64,000 nucleotides of DNA from Pagrus major (lineage: Eukaryota > Chordata > Actinopteri > Spariformes > Sparidae), in contig NC_133238.1 of assembly GCF_040436345.1 (NCBI RefSeq), forward strand, positions 7,504,150-7,568,149, in the 5' to 3' direction. The notes under the pieces are model-generated. The model was not told the DNA's origin, made no database searches, and saw nothing but the letters and a program-made list of their open reading frames with translations. Positions 31,871-43,317 of this stretch are shown in pieces (position 1 is the first letter of the stretch; each line of letters starts with the position of its first letter). Position numbers and translations under genes: made by a program.

Positions 31871-33929
31871 TGTAATGCCTCACAGGATCTTTGTTTTTTT
31901 TTCATCACATGGGCAGAAGTGGACTTCCATACAGACGACACCCTTGCACCTATAGAGAAAAAGGGCAGCAGCAGACCACCAACCCCCACACTCCTCCCTC
32001 TGTGCTGGGAATACTTGGGATCAAAAAGGCGACTTGTGCTAACATGTAGGGACTTAACTACAGTCATTAAACTGATGATTAAAGAGCTAAATTACAATTC
32101 GGAAAAGGCCAGTGGTAGGCTGTGAACTTTAGTAACCATTACAGTTCACCATCCAAAAATGGTGTGCATTAAAGAATAGTGTGTAAACTTGCTCTGATGA
32201 TGATTTTGCAACCATACTTGATTTTAAGTTAAATTAGTACCAACCAGACAGCAGCAATGTAAACACTCAGTATGCTTGGAGTCCTGACTGGACAATTAAA
32301 ATGGATTTTCTTGATATGATTTAATTATGAGATTTTATTGGTAGGTTACACAAATGTGCGTAGGCATAATCAATATTTTGCTTGGACATTTATTGCACAA
32401 ACACATTGAAGCTTTTGGTCACAATGGATTTAGACCTTTCAAACAGGAACACTGCTTCTTGTGGAGTTTGAAAACTGGATGAAATTTGCCACAATTCAAA
32501 CAAAATTTTATGGGAAACCAAGGGTGGCAAAAGGAGGAAGATAATTTGGTCTCAGGAAATGCCACCCACATTGAGCAGCGATGATTCATAATGCCTTCCA
32601 GATGTTCCTTTTAAGCTGTAATCGTGACGTTGAGACATGGAAACACAAGCAGGTAAAGAAGTCGGCATGCAATTAGGCATACATATTAATGAAGACATTT
32701 TCCCCACCTATTGTGTGTTTTTCTTTGTCAAATGTTAAAAACAAAAAAAACGCGGTATAGCCTACATTCGCGCCTACAGCAGTTGTTTAGATTTACAGAG
32801 TCTGCTGACACATTATGCTATTACGCAGATTACAGAGATGGCCAATCTTCTTCTTAACCATCTATAATTACAGGATAATGATTTCCTTTGTGCTGCAGTG
32901 GGAGCCAACAAGGCGGGAGAGCATCTTCCTCGGGGCCCAACAGGAAGTGCTGTGCAGGCTTCAGCTTTTAGTGACAGCGCTGAGATATTTTTCCAGTCCC
33001 AGCTGGGGTCCAGAAAGTTCAGGGGAGATGCCCAACCACAGGGAATTTAAAACGAAGCTACAAACGTAAAAATAAATCTCTGGCATTCGAAAGGTAATTT
33101 GTGTGCTGTCCGGGAGGTTTCTATGTGTCTTTTGGAAGCAGAGGGACTCTTAAGTACATAGAGCCAGTCTTTTGAAAGAAAATCAAATATCACCTATGGA
33201 TGGGACAATTATATGACATTTTCTCAAGAGTTAATTGACCGAGATATGGAGCATCCATAGTGCAAAACGATAGAGATAAAACCCAGCCCTCTATACACTC
33301 TCCTCTCTCCCCCTCCTCAGCAGCGGCGGTCAGATTTCAGTAGCCGTGCACCGCCTCTGCTGTTTGTATCTAGGGGAAACACAGCACATATAGTCTAGAC
33401 CGACATAAAAACTACATTAAAAGGGTTCATAAAGTTGGATCAATGTAACAAAAGGACATTAGAATCTGGCCCCATTGATTTGGGTGAGGAATGACAGGCT
33501 AATACCTCACAGTCTGATGTGAGTCTGGCTGCAAGACATACTAGCAAAGCACCATTTAAAATGCAATTTTAGACTCAGGGCTGGTTTACAAACCTGGCTA
33601 ACAGACTACCCCATAACCCTGAGACAGTATAGGGGCCATGAAAAAAGTGATTATGAGCCCACAAGTTCAGTTTTACCCTCTAGCAGTTTGACACAGCTCT
33701 GACTGGAGTGCCCTTTTCATGAAATGTTGAGAGGTTGTGGAGGGATTGGGCGTCCAAACTGTATGACATGCTGAAATACTCCCATCTAGTGGATGAAACC
33801 TGAATTAAAAGAATTGTGTTTACATTTTGGGTAGGTGCAGCACATCATTCCAAAACTATGCTAAGCTATCAAACAGCGTCCCCTAAACTCCCTCATATTT
33901 TTTGTTTTTGTGTGTATGAGTTCTTGTTT

Positions 33930-34370
33930 TGCTGTCTTTGAGAGGACCAGTTTCATACCATCTTTGTGAGGACATCTCTACATTGTGAGGACATTTTGGC
34001 CTGTCCTCACTATTTTTTCCTTTTTTTTTTTTTTTATTTAAAGGCAGCCAGAGGATTTACAAGAGACAATTACAGGGACTTTACTTCACCCCTGTCTTGA
34101 TAACTACATCTAGCAAACAAAAAACAATAGAAAATATTTGGCCTCAAATCAATTTCCATTAGATTAATCATTGTGTCCTCACTAATTAAAAGTACGTTTC
34201 AGACATGTTTCTATGGTTAAAGTTAGAAACATCTTATATTAGTCTCATGATAAGGGTTGGTAGGCATTTTACAATGATGGTTAAGAGTTAAGGGTAGGGG
34301 CTAGTGAATGCACTTTGTGAATGAGGGTCCTCACAAGTATAGAAAGTGTGCGTTAGTGTGAGTGGGCCTC
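33930..34370. repeat. dispersed fish repeat with inverted GTCCTCAC/GTGAGGAC motifs
   Basis: Contains TTTGTGAGGACATCTC, TTTTGGCCTGTCCTCAC and, 300 bp on, GAGGGTCCTCACAAGTATAG. This layout is common in teleost genomes. Interrupted by a poly-T run near 34020. Confidence 0.6.
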
Positions 34371-34986
34371 TCTTAACTTTGTTCACCACAGTGTCTCATT
34401 AGATGTGCAGCTGTAGCTGAAGCCATTCACTGCTTTACCTTGAAAGCCATACTACAGGTGTTGCCTAAGAAGTACATCGTGCTCTGGAAATAACCATCCT
34501 CATTGTGACATTGTGCTGTCAGAGAGGGGTTACCAAGAGACGATATCATGTACAAACACTCCTATGTGGTGTATGGATGGTTTAATGTTTCTCATGACCT
34601 GTTCTGTAACATATCATACACTCCTGGTGTTGATTGATTTTCTGGATAAAAGCAGAAGTGTTAATCAGAGATGAGCTTTCAACTTGTGCATGGATGAAGC
34701 TTTTTCTGTTAGACTGATCAACAAATGTAAGTTGGCTACGAGATATGAATGTAGATTAGTGATACTGATATTTGGCAACCCTGGACATGTTCACAAACAG
34801 AATTTCAGTGGGTTATGACTGGATTTCCTACCAAAGAAAAGCTAGACAGATGGTGAAATTTGTTTGGCGTAGGTGGTGGTGTCCTGTATTACCCTTGAGC
34901 GCCAAAGAATATGTCAGGCGTCTGTAAATATTCAAGTCCTGCAGACACTGTTAAGGCAATTGGTGGATTCACATAAAGGATTTAAA

Positions 34987-34987
<1 letters not shown>

Positions 34988-35027
<40 letters not shown>
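34988..35027. repeat. GT microsatellite
   Basis: About 20 GT units just past the adamts1 poly(A) site. Confidence 0.95.
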
Positions 35028-35028
<1 letters not shown>

Positions 35029-35117
35029 ATGTGTGTGTGCGCGCAAATCACTGCGCATTCCAACATCAAACAAACAAACCACTCTAGAGACATTAGCTGC
35101 ACAAGTCAATGTGATAC

Positions 35118-35123
35118 TTTATT
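35118..35123 (-). terminator. adamts1: poly(A) signal of adamts1
   Basis: AATAAA on the minus strand, followed 35-60 nt downstream by a GT-rich stretch (GTGGTTTGTTTGTTTG, plus-strand 35065-35085), as expected of a cleavage site. Confidence 0.7.
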
Positions 35124-35268
35124 CATGAACCTAGGACCATATATATATATATCAATATAACACTGTATAAATACTCTATATATTCTACTCCCTTCTGTGA
35201 TCTCAATAACAAATAAAAAATAATATTAAAAAAAAAGCCACATGATTATATTTAACAGGCTGTACAAA

Positions 35269-35277
35269 AATAAATAA
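35269..35277 (-). promoter_or_regulatory. adamts1: AU-rich element nonamer in adamts1 3' UTR
   Basis: TTATTTATT on the minus strand, the core mRNA-decay nonamer. Further ATTTA pentamers lie near 35167-35171 and 35608-35612. Confidence 0.6.
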
Positions 35278-36279
35278 TGTTTGGATATTCTGTACAAAAG
35301 GAAAAGACTTGATAGAAAAAAACAAGGTGCCTTCGCAGAAGGCAGGAGAGACTTACTTATGAAGTAGTAGCAGGAGACAAGTCCCTCTTTAGGTCTCCAC
35401 ACACGCACACACACACACTCACGCATGCACTCGCACACTCTCACACTCCTCTTTGGTCTTTGAAGAGTTCCCTCATTGAAGGTTGTGTAGATGAGGGTAA
35501 GATATGGCTAAAGGATTAAGTACTGTGTACTGAGGCATTTAGAGACATCTGGGTGTTACAATGTGCCGCTGGCAAAAAAACAAAGATGAAGTGCTACAGG
35601 TTTGTGATAAATAAACGTAGACTGGCAAGTTTTAACATAAACACTCTGACTATAAGCTATGTTATTTTCCATACCTGATGGGGTGAGCAAGTAGAATATG
35701 AGCTATTCTCTTTCATTTGTTTCTTTATATACTCTGCAATAACCTCCCCCACCCCAACCCTTAACATGTTGGTCCAGCCCAGCTTGGACAAACATCATAT
35801 ACATGCATTAAAAAAATTTGACACACACAGTCTCACACTCACACACACAAAAGCATGACATTGGCACGGTAAGCAGCACGCTCCTTTCGGAAATCAGGAA
35901 TGTCCATGCTTTCTTCCCCTAATGGGAGGCAAAATGTGCCACTGCTGCACTGAGGCCAGACAGGCAGCAAGCTGCTATCAGTCTTTATTGCTGCAACTTG
36001 GTGGCAGTGCCGCTGTGGTCCAATGTCTGGCCTCAAGAAGGATGGATGGAATGGGTAAAAATTGGCCTTTACAGTCTCAGTCACTGTGGACCCATTGACG
36101 TGTGGGACTGTCAGACGACCTGGAACCCCCTTTTTTTGCAGTGATCTTGCTCTGGATGTAAACATTCATCAGCCTCTACTTGTCCACGGGAGAAAAGAGG
36201 CAATGAAGATCAGAGTCTTTATCTGAAGTCTTTCTGAAAGCTGGTTGTATCAAAGGAGGTTAGATTGTGAAAGCAGTCC

Positions 36280-37021
36280 TTAACAGGCACCCTGATTGCA
36301 CAGTTCCAGCAGGGGTCGCGGCCGGTCTTTGGGGTCACAGCTGTCATGGGTTAGTGTGCGCCCATCATGGCCGATGCAGCGCAGTTGGCGTTTGCGGAAG
36401 CCTCTGCCACAGGTTTTGGAGCATACCGACCATTCTCCGAGAAGCCAGGAGGGACATTGCTGAGTGGCGCAGGACCGGGAGGCCAAGGGGCGCAGCTCCT
36501 CAGGGCAATCTCTGGAGGGACGACCATGGGGATCTAGACACACCACCTCTCTCTGCTGCGTACCCCCTCCACAGGTCTGGGAGCATGGCCCCCACTCCCT
36601 CAGGGTCCACTCAGCTCCACCCACCTCTCGTATGGCATTGATGGACTGGCGGCGGCCTCCGTTACTGTTGGATCCGGAAGCAGCATTGTTGGGTCTAGGT
36701 GCAAAGTAGCTGTACTTTACCCGGGGCCTTGGGGCTTCCCCCACAGAAAGCACCTGGATGGTGAGGGGCTCAGGAAGTGGGGCAAAGCTCCGGATGCGCT
36801 CCAGGGTGGCAGAGGAGCCGCTGTATCGCAATAGTGCCCCTCGCAAGGCGATGTCGGTCTCCATGGTCATCAGTTTGTATTCACCGTTTAACAGATAGCT
36901 TCCATCCTGGCGACGCACTGCCAGGTAGCTGTTATCATGACGACCATTGCCTGGGGCACGTTGCTTGACGTCCACATGAGTGGCACCAGCAGGGATAGTT
37001 ACAACATCCTGGTACCCAGGC
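36280..37021 (-). CDS. adamts1: adamts1 exon 8 (spacer, two thrombospondin repeats, stop)
   Basis: 742 nt, acceptor ttcag|GCCTG, TAA stop at 36282-36280. Spacer ([29 protein letters not shown]) followed by [17 protein letters not shown] and [16 protein letters not shown] repeats. No intron seen inside. Confidence 0.95.
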
Positions 37022-40000
37022 CTGAAACAGAAACAGACAGAGGTCAGACTCAGCCATTACAATATATATTATATTTTGACATACATGTAATGAGGTTCAA
37101 GAAGATATTAACAAAAAAGGCTGTTGGATGCTTACCTAGCACGCTCCAGAGAGCCAGACACTTTCTTGCAGGTAGAACCATCTCCACCACACACACCACA
37201 CTTATCAAAGCGCCGGCTAGAGCCGATGATACGATCGCATCCAGCCTTGACACACTGGCCTTGAACACACACTGTGGTGGAGTCTGGGCTGCAGGGTGTG
37301 CCGTCAGCCACCTGGGGGCAGCAGAGAAACACAAATGGAACTTTTAGATTTATGTCTAGTAAAGCTGTTACATAAGCGTCTGAGTCAAAGAGTAAAAAGT
37401 AAAAGTCTTTCTCCCAGCAAGACTGTAGCCTAGGGGCTGAGAGAAATTACAATAACTGAACCTTCAACTTGCAGGTCTACACATGTAAGAGGACTGCTAT
37501 GAGATAAAATAAGATCCCCAGGGTGTTTTATCACCATTCTAAAACAAAGTAATGAGAAGAGTTTATTAATAAAATCTAACATCTAGCAACTCTCACCTTG
37601 GATTTGAGGACAAAGAAGTATCCAGTCCCCTTGGCCCGACACACCAGCTTGCAGCGGTCTTTGGGTGAAACTCCAGCATACTTGGGCACCCACTCGACAC
37701 CCTCGCCTGAACCCAGCGACACTTGGGCTGACATATCGTTGTGGGCCAGGCACTGTTCCTCACGGAATGACAGGCCTGAGAAAGAGAGACAGAGAGGTCA
37801 GATTTACTGCTTGGTCAGCCTGACCCGCATCGCTAACTTTCACACTAATGTGCAAGGTACATCAAAACCTGACTTCTAGACTCAAGCTAAAGAATAAACT
37901 TCCAAGAAAGTGTTAAGAACATTTCTCAAATCTTATCTGAGATGAATTATTTTCTAAACAAATATCTCTTACCATTAGTATCAGGGCAGGTCTCAGTGTT
38001 ACAGGAGCGATACTGGATCCTCTTGCCCTCACAGTACTTGCCCCCGTTTTTAGGCAAAGGGTTGTCACAGGAACGAAACGAATACTGCACTCCTCCACCA
38101 CAGGTCCTAGAGCAGTCACCCCAGGGACCCCACACTCCCCAGCCACCATTGACAGGAGTCTGAAAGCACAAGAGACATGACAATTATAATTTTGAACTGG
38201 GTTGGAGTTAGCTGATCAATTCAAAAGTTAAGAGATGACTCATTAAATATGCAGGCTAAATAGAACAGGCACAAGACATTTTTGCTGTGTATTATGCTGC
38301 AATATTTTAACTACTTTATGATAATGCATGTTTTTTGGATGTTTTCAAGTGTAATTGGGTTGGGACTCGTTCCTACCTGGTGTTTGGCTGCTTGGCTCTT
38401 GGTGAGACAGTGTCCAGCTAGGCAGTAGCTGTCGTGTCCGCATGATGTTCCATCAGCCCAGGGAAAATTCTTAGTCTGGCACACCAGCAAACCGTTGGAT
38501 GTAGTCACAGTGCACCACAGAGCTGCACACGTGGTACTCAGATCCGGGCAGTGCTGGGAGTCCTCGCCAAAGGTCAGTCGACACTGATGGTCAGCGTCAT
38601 AGACCGTCCCAGGCAGTGGCTGGGGCAGTGGCTGAGGTTTCACCGGTTTATCCAGCAGGCACTGACCATGGCCGTTGTCCAGGAAGGTGGTGACCATGAG
38701 GGCGGAGCAAGGGGACCAAGGCTGCTGCTGGTCCAGGTTGGATAGGGTGGAGGCCATCATGTGGGAGCCCCAGTGGGCACCGTTGACGCCAGAGCACAGC
38801 TGTGCATCATCATGAGGCATGTTGAAGACGTGGCCTGCAGGACGAAGATGAAATAAGAGTTCTTTGAGCACCTCTAATCCAAGTGACATATAAAATGCAT
38901 TTCAGAGGTTTATTACACACAGGAACATGGATTTTTCTCTACTTACCGAGTTCATGTGCCACAGTAAATGCTGCTTGCAGCCCATCATCCTCAATAATAG
39001 AGCAGCTTCTGTCAGGGTCGCACACTGTGCCAACATCAGCCATGCCCAGAGTGTCACATGAGTGGGCACCACACAGGTCCTAAACAGGAAGAGAAAGAAT
39101 AAAGTTAATATTAGATTACTCTTGAATGCTGCGTCTCTTCCTCTTTTTCATCTCTAACAAACTTCCTCTTCTTCCACTTCAACTTACCGTCCTGGTGAAG
39201 AGCACAGCGGTGTCATAATGCTCGGGGTGGCGGTCGCTCGGTGGGTTGTGCTGCCGCTGCCACTGGCAGAAGTTGCGGAGGGTCATGGCCGCGTTAGATG
39301 ACACCTGAGGGCCTCGCTCCTCCTCATACACCACCAGCAGCTTCACCACTGCCAGGCTGATGGAGTTGTGGATGCTGGGGTGGCGGTAGAGGCGGGATGC
39401 CACTGCCATGATGGTCAAGAGGTAGGGTTTGAGCCCGGCACCGTGGAACTCAGCCATGGACTGGTCGGCTACCAGCATGATCTCCAGGTAGCGAGGGGTG
39501 GAAACGAAACGCCTGGTCCTGTGGTGGGCTGAAGGGAGAGAAGAGAGGGGAGGTCAGACCAAACTAGGTTCATGGGTCATGTAGCTGATATCAGGTTTTA
39601 GTTGTGGTTCTATTGCAGTTTAACTTTTGGAGCATTTTTATAGAAATGGTTTATTTTTTTTATCACTCTGCCCACTGCAAAGCTCTGCCAGTGCTCTAAA
39701 TAGCAGATACAATGGCTAGTTTTTGTTTTTTCAGGCTCCAAAAAGAGCTCCGGATGTGCCTGGAGGAGCCTGGCTGTGACTCAGCCTCACACCACCGGCG
39801 GCTCCTCCTCCTCAGGGTCCACATTCCTGCAATGACCTTCTCTGGTGGAAAATTATGCGAGTTATAGAGGGCGACGGGAGAAAATCCTTTCTTGGGAAAA
39901 ATGTCTGCCGGTGCGAGTTGTACCAGGAGGCGAGTTTACACGTCTCAGCGCTGCCGGGCTCTGGCTGGTCCCAACCCCGCTGCTCCCCTCCCCTTCCTCC

Positions 40001-41030
40001 GTCACTCCTCCTCCTCCTCTTTCCCCTTGAAGAAGTTTGCCCCCCTCTCCCTGCTCTCCTCCCCTCCCTTCCTCATCTCTGGTAAGGCAGAGAGGCGCTG
40101 TCAAGAAAGGGAGTTCATTGCGCATGCTGTGCGCTCTGGCGCACGCACAACTCCATCTGACAGGAGTTTGGTTTGCATATTCGCTATAGCCAGTGATTTA
40201 TTTAGAAGTAATTTGCTTGTTTGTGTTCAGCTATAGAAAAGCGGAGTACATTTCACGACACTTTATGACTGAAATAAATCACTTTCTTTGTTTCTTTGTC
40301 CAATTTTAAAGTTTCTGATCTGATAATTTAAGCTGTCTTTTTCTTCTTCTTCTTTTTTTTTTGAGTGATAGTGTGAAAAATGCGCACGTGTTTCTCCAGC
40401 CTTACCTGTCTGGTCTGCGTTAGCGGCTCCCTGCCTGGCCTCTTTCTCCAGATTCTTTGGCACCCTCTCCTCGTCCTCGTTGACCCCGCACTTGGTGCTC
40501 CCCTCCTCAGCCAAAGCTGCCCGACCTCTCCGGCGGATTGAGTGGACATCCTCCTCGGTGCCAAGGAAGTCACTGGAGTTAAGGGGCTGAATAAAATACT
40601 CTTCACCGAGATAGTAGAATCCGCCCCTGAGTCCTTGGCACAGGTTGAGCGCAGCGGCAGAGTGCTCCTCTCCGTTCACCTTGCCCGAAAAGAAACAACC
40701 CGGCTCGGCTCCTGTCTTGGGTTCCTGCGTCGGTTCGGATTCGGGACTCCCCACAATGTGGAAGACAAAACCCGGTGCCAAGAAAGTCTGGTCAGGCTCT
40801 AGTGTCAGGACCAGCTCTTTTCCAAATACGTCCAACCGGTACACCCTCATCTCCGCCTCCTTCTCCCTCTCCTCAGGGGAGAGAGTCCGCCACGGTTCGG
40901 TTTCGCTCTCTGACCGGGCCGACGGGTCTAGTCTGACCGGCACCACGGTGCTCTCCTCCCAGGCGCTGTGCGCCATGCCGACGCACAGAGCGGCGATCAC
41001 ACCAATGGAAACTTGTAAAAACATCATCAT
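36280..41030 (-). CDS. adamts1: adamts1, secreted metalloprotease with thrombospondin repeats
   Basis: Extracellular zinc protease that cleaves proteoglycans such as aggrecan and versican. Eight exons join to 946 residues (human 967). Signal peptide about 1-24; prodomain with cysteine-switch TKCGV; furin site RTRR ending at 215; catalytic domain with [12 protein letters not shown] at 364-375 (zinc ligands H364, H368, H374; base E365), where N replaces the usual G as in human ADAMTS1. Then disintegrin-like region, central thrombospondin repeat ([17 protein letters not shown], from about 526), cysteine-rich and spacer domains, and two C-terminal thrombospondin repeats (about 838-890, 892-946). 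Two such terminal repeats separate it from ADAMTS5, which has one. Start: first in-frame ATG (three ATGs in a row), followed by a good signal peptide. Confidence 0.97.
37136..37311 (-). CDS. adamts1: adamts1 exon 7 (cysteine-rich domain, second part)
   Basis: 176 nt, acceptor cccag|GTGGC, donor GCTAG|gtaag. Encodes [18 protein letters not shown] and [19 protein letters not shown]. Same length as adamts5 exon 7. Confidence 0.95.
37597..37775 (-). CDS. adamts1: adamts1 exon 6 (cysteine-rich domain, first part)
   Basis: 179 nt, acceptor ctcag|GCCTG, donor TCCAAG|gtgaga. Encodes [31 protein letters not shown] and [11 protein letters not shown], nearly identical in order to human ADAMTS1. Confidence 0.95.
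37973..38159 (-). CDS. adamts1: adamts1 exon 5 (central thrombospondin repeat)
   Basis: 187 nt, acceptor tttcag|ACTCCT, donor AATG|gtaag. Encodes [17 protein letters not shown] through [12 protein letters not shown], a full type-1 repeat with its conserved tryptophans and cysteines. Confidence 0.96.
38377..38834 (-). CDS. adamts1: adamts1 exon 4 (rest of zinc site, disintegrin-like region)
   Basis: 458 nt, acceptor ctgcag|GCCAC, donor CACCAG|gtagga. Encodes HVFNMPHDD, the Met-turn region [18 protein letters not shown] and the disintegrin-like part ([16 protein letters not shown]). Covers what adamts5 splits into two exons (168 and 284 nt). Confidence 0.95.
38947..39079 (-). CDS. adamts1: adamts1 exon 3 (catalytic domain up to HEL)
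   Basis: 133 nt, acceptor tttag|GACCTG, donor CTCG|gtaagt. Encodes [17 protein letters not shown] to AHEL and splits the zinc motif between HEL and GH. Same length and phases as adamts5 exon 2. Confidence 0.96.
39188..39528 (-). CDS. adamts1: adamts1 exon 2 (furin site, start of catalytic domain)
   Basis: 341 nt, acceptor ttcag|CCCACC, donor AGGACG|gtaagt. Encodes HHRTRRFVS (furin cleavage) and the highly conserved [13 protein letters not shown]. Ends in phase 0 before DLCG. Confidence 0.95.
39529..40405 (-). other. adamts1 intron 1 (877 bp)
   Basis: Mixed-composition intron. The part near 39960-40080 is C/T-rich on the plus strand, with repeated CTC units. Nothing else recognised. Confidence 0.75.
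40406..41030 (-). CDS. adamts1: adamts1 exon 1 (signal peptide and prodomain)
   Basis: 625 nt, donor ACAG|gtaag. Opens [18 protein letters not shown]. Holds the prodomain ([17 protein letters not shown]) and cysteine-switch. The second and third ATGs have A at -3, the first has T, so initiation may be shared among them. Ends in phase 1. Confidence 0.93.
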
Positions 41031-41425
41031 ATAACTGAAATCCGACAAGTGGAAATATAAATTGATTATAAAGTCTCTACGAGGAAGCAAGTAAATCCTT
41101 TAAAAGGTTTTCCACTATAAGCTACAAACCCCAAGTCTTTGAACTTCCACAAAACTGTCCCCAGAATTACGCACGCGTATAAAAATCTAAAAAAGGGATC
41201 AAATCCAGTGCAAATCTCATTCAAAGTTATGTGCAGGTCTGACTTGCTGCAAAAAAAGTCATTTCATGAAATGAAAATAAAAGCTGGTTCTCGGCAGTAA
41301 ATTCCAACAGGTCTCCTTCTCTCCAAAACTCAGCAGATGTCTCAGTTTCTAGCTCTGTCTTTGAGTTTAGGGGGCAGGTTTTTCCTCTGCTGGCCCGTTT
41401 AGTCTGTTCTCTGCTCTTGCCTTGC
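41031..41425 (-). promoter_or_regulatory. adamts1: adamts1 5' leader with three upstream ATGs
   Basis: If transcription starts 25-30 nt past the TATA box, the leader is about 395 nt. It contains exactly three ATGs, at 41267, 41262 and 41220, each closed by a stop before the main start: a 2-codon frame (41267-41259), an 11-codon frame (41262-41227, overlapping it) and a 17-codon frame (41220-41167). These could dampen translation (inference). Confidence 0.55.
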
Positions 41426-41449
41426 AGTCAGAACACAGCCGGTGCCTCC

Positions 41450-41455
41450 TTTATA
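41450..41455 (-). promoter_or_regulatory. adamts1: TATA box of adamts1
   Basis: TATAAA on the minus strand in the context GGGGATATAAAGGAGG, about 420 nt before the start codon. Predicts initiation near 41420-41425. Confidence 0.65.
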
Positions 41456-43317
41456 TCCCCCTGCCTCGGGACCACCCCTTTCCTGAGGGCCCTTTGATGT
41501 GAGCCGGGCCAAATCCCGTGCGCAACGAAAACGCACCAGTGATCTGGAGCGTTTCGATAATAATCAATCATTGTGGAGGAAAGAAAGCTCTGGGCAGAGA
41601 AACGAGCTCTTCTTCAAACTCTGTTTGTCTGTCACAAGATGTGAACTACATACACTCACAACCTACAAATATTATTACAGAGTATATTCATATTTCTCAT
41701 ATAGCCTCAAAGATTTCTTACATGTGCCATGAGTGTATGTGTTTATTCACAGTTGTTCTACTTTCTAACTGTGTTAATGAGAGACAAAGCGCTTATTAAG
41801 CTCATTCCTGTCCCAACATAAATCAGGCTGACAGGCAGCAGTGGCTGATGTGGAGCAGTGTTGTAGTGTCAGTGCAACTGGAGAAGGGAGATGGCAGCGG
41901 GTCGGGAATGGTAACCATATCGTGTTGGCCGAGGCTCCGGGAGCCGTACTCACCTTCCCCGTGCCAAGCCGGCTGTGGTGCGCCGTGGCCGGGTTCCGCA
42001 GCTCTGCTCCCCGGGGAGAGGGAGCAGAGAGGGGCCGCCGAGGTCTTAAGGTGGAGCGGGCGCTCCATCGGGCTGCCTCCGCGCGCAAATCCAGGCAGGC
42101 AGAGCCCCTGTCCTCCGGCATCTCACCCCGCCCGCCCGGGCTGTTCCCCCTCTCCAGAAGACAGGAAGAGTTTACGCTGGAGTTTCATTAAAAATAACTG
42201 GCAACACTGGAATCCTATTATCAACTGCGCAGCCAGAGACATCAGAAATCAATTAAACTCCATTCACAGCAAATAAAAATAACTTCTTTTGTGTAATTCA
42301 GACTGTTCTGGAACAGTTATTTATGGAAGTTAATACATCTTTTGATATTTCTTGTAATATGTTGAAGGGTAGAATATCACCTACACCCGAAACTAAACAA
42401 ATAATGATAGAATTATGATCAAAATATAAGAATATCATATAATAAGCCAAAAATGATGGTGATTTCCATTGTAGTGTAACTTTAGTCTCAGTGGAGCAAA
42501 CCTCCCTGATCAGCCTCTGAAGGGACGGATTATGGAAGTCCACCTTAAAAGCAACAGGTCACAAACAGTGAATAGATGTGATTTTGTAACTTTCCAGCAG
42601 ATGGTAGGCATGAGTTTACGAAACTACTGTGGAGTTTTTCCATGACTTCATGGACCAATCACAAGTTCATCCGACAGGTGGCGCCTCGGCATCACATTTG
42701 GGAGCTTGTAAAGGTAAAACGCTCCACAAGGGGGCAGCCATGCTTCACTAATGTGCTGTGTGGAGAATGGTGCCTCTGCTTGAGAGCGCTGATCCTGGGT
42801 CAGAACTGCAGGTTAGGGAGATGAACAGGTGACAGTGGATAGTATCTTTTCCATTTCATTTTAGGTCTGGATGAGGTGAATATACCTGCTCATTCTGCAA
42901 GGGGAACTTTATTTGTGTAAAGAAGTGTTATTATGTTAAGAGAAGATCAAAATGGTGCACATTTATCCACTTTAGTAAGTAAGTAACTAACTGTATGAGT
43001 TGCATTTGGAGTTAAGGTCACTTTACTATCAGTGTAAAGAAACCAGCACACTACAATAACCTTCAGGCAGTTTCTAACTAAGGCTTCTGGGTGAAATTAG
43101 AGGTAGAGAAGACTGTTTTCCACCCTGACCTGTAAGATCAAACTATGACAGATATACTGCATTAAGCATGAGATACTGCAATTAAAATATTTTCTAATAG
43201 ATTATTTATCATAAATATTAAAGTAACAATCAATGTGATATCCAAAATTGATGAGTGTTTCTGACGGGGTGTAGAAGTCATGCTCCTGCTGCTATAACAT
43301 CTTTTTACATCCATTGC

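Larger units (their letters stand above)
29737..35099. other. cyyr1-adamts1 intergenic region
   Basis: No gene recognised. Holds a second family 1 element (29955-30297), a truncated family 2 left end (30420 on), a degenerate tandem array (31425-31870), a dispersed GTCCTCAC-type repeat (33930-34370) and a GT microsatellite (34988-35027). The ORFs here are short and have no recognisable product. Confidence 0.75.
35100..36279 (-). other. adamts1: adamts1 3' UTR
   Basis: About 1.2 kb from the stop codon to a strong poly(A) signal. Contains several ATTTA pentamers and one TTATTTATT nonamer. The long antisense-looking frame at 35839-36165 has no product and is a shadow. Confidence 0.75.

Noticed and set aside
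41031-41090. N-terminal extension of adamts1 upstream of MMMFLQ
   Set aside because: Only a TTG opens the frame; the signal peptide starts right after the triple ATG.
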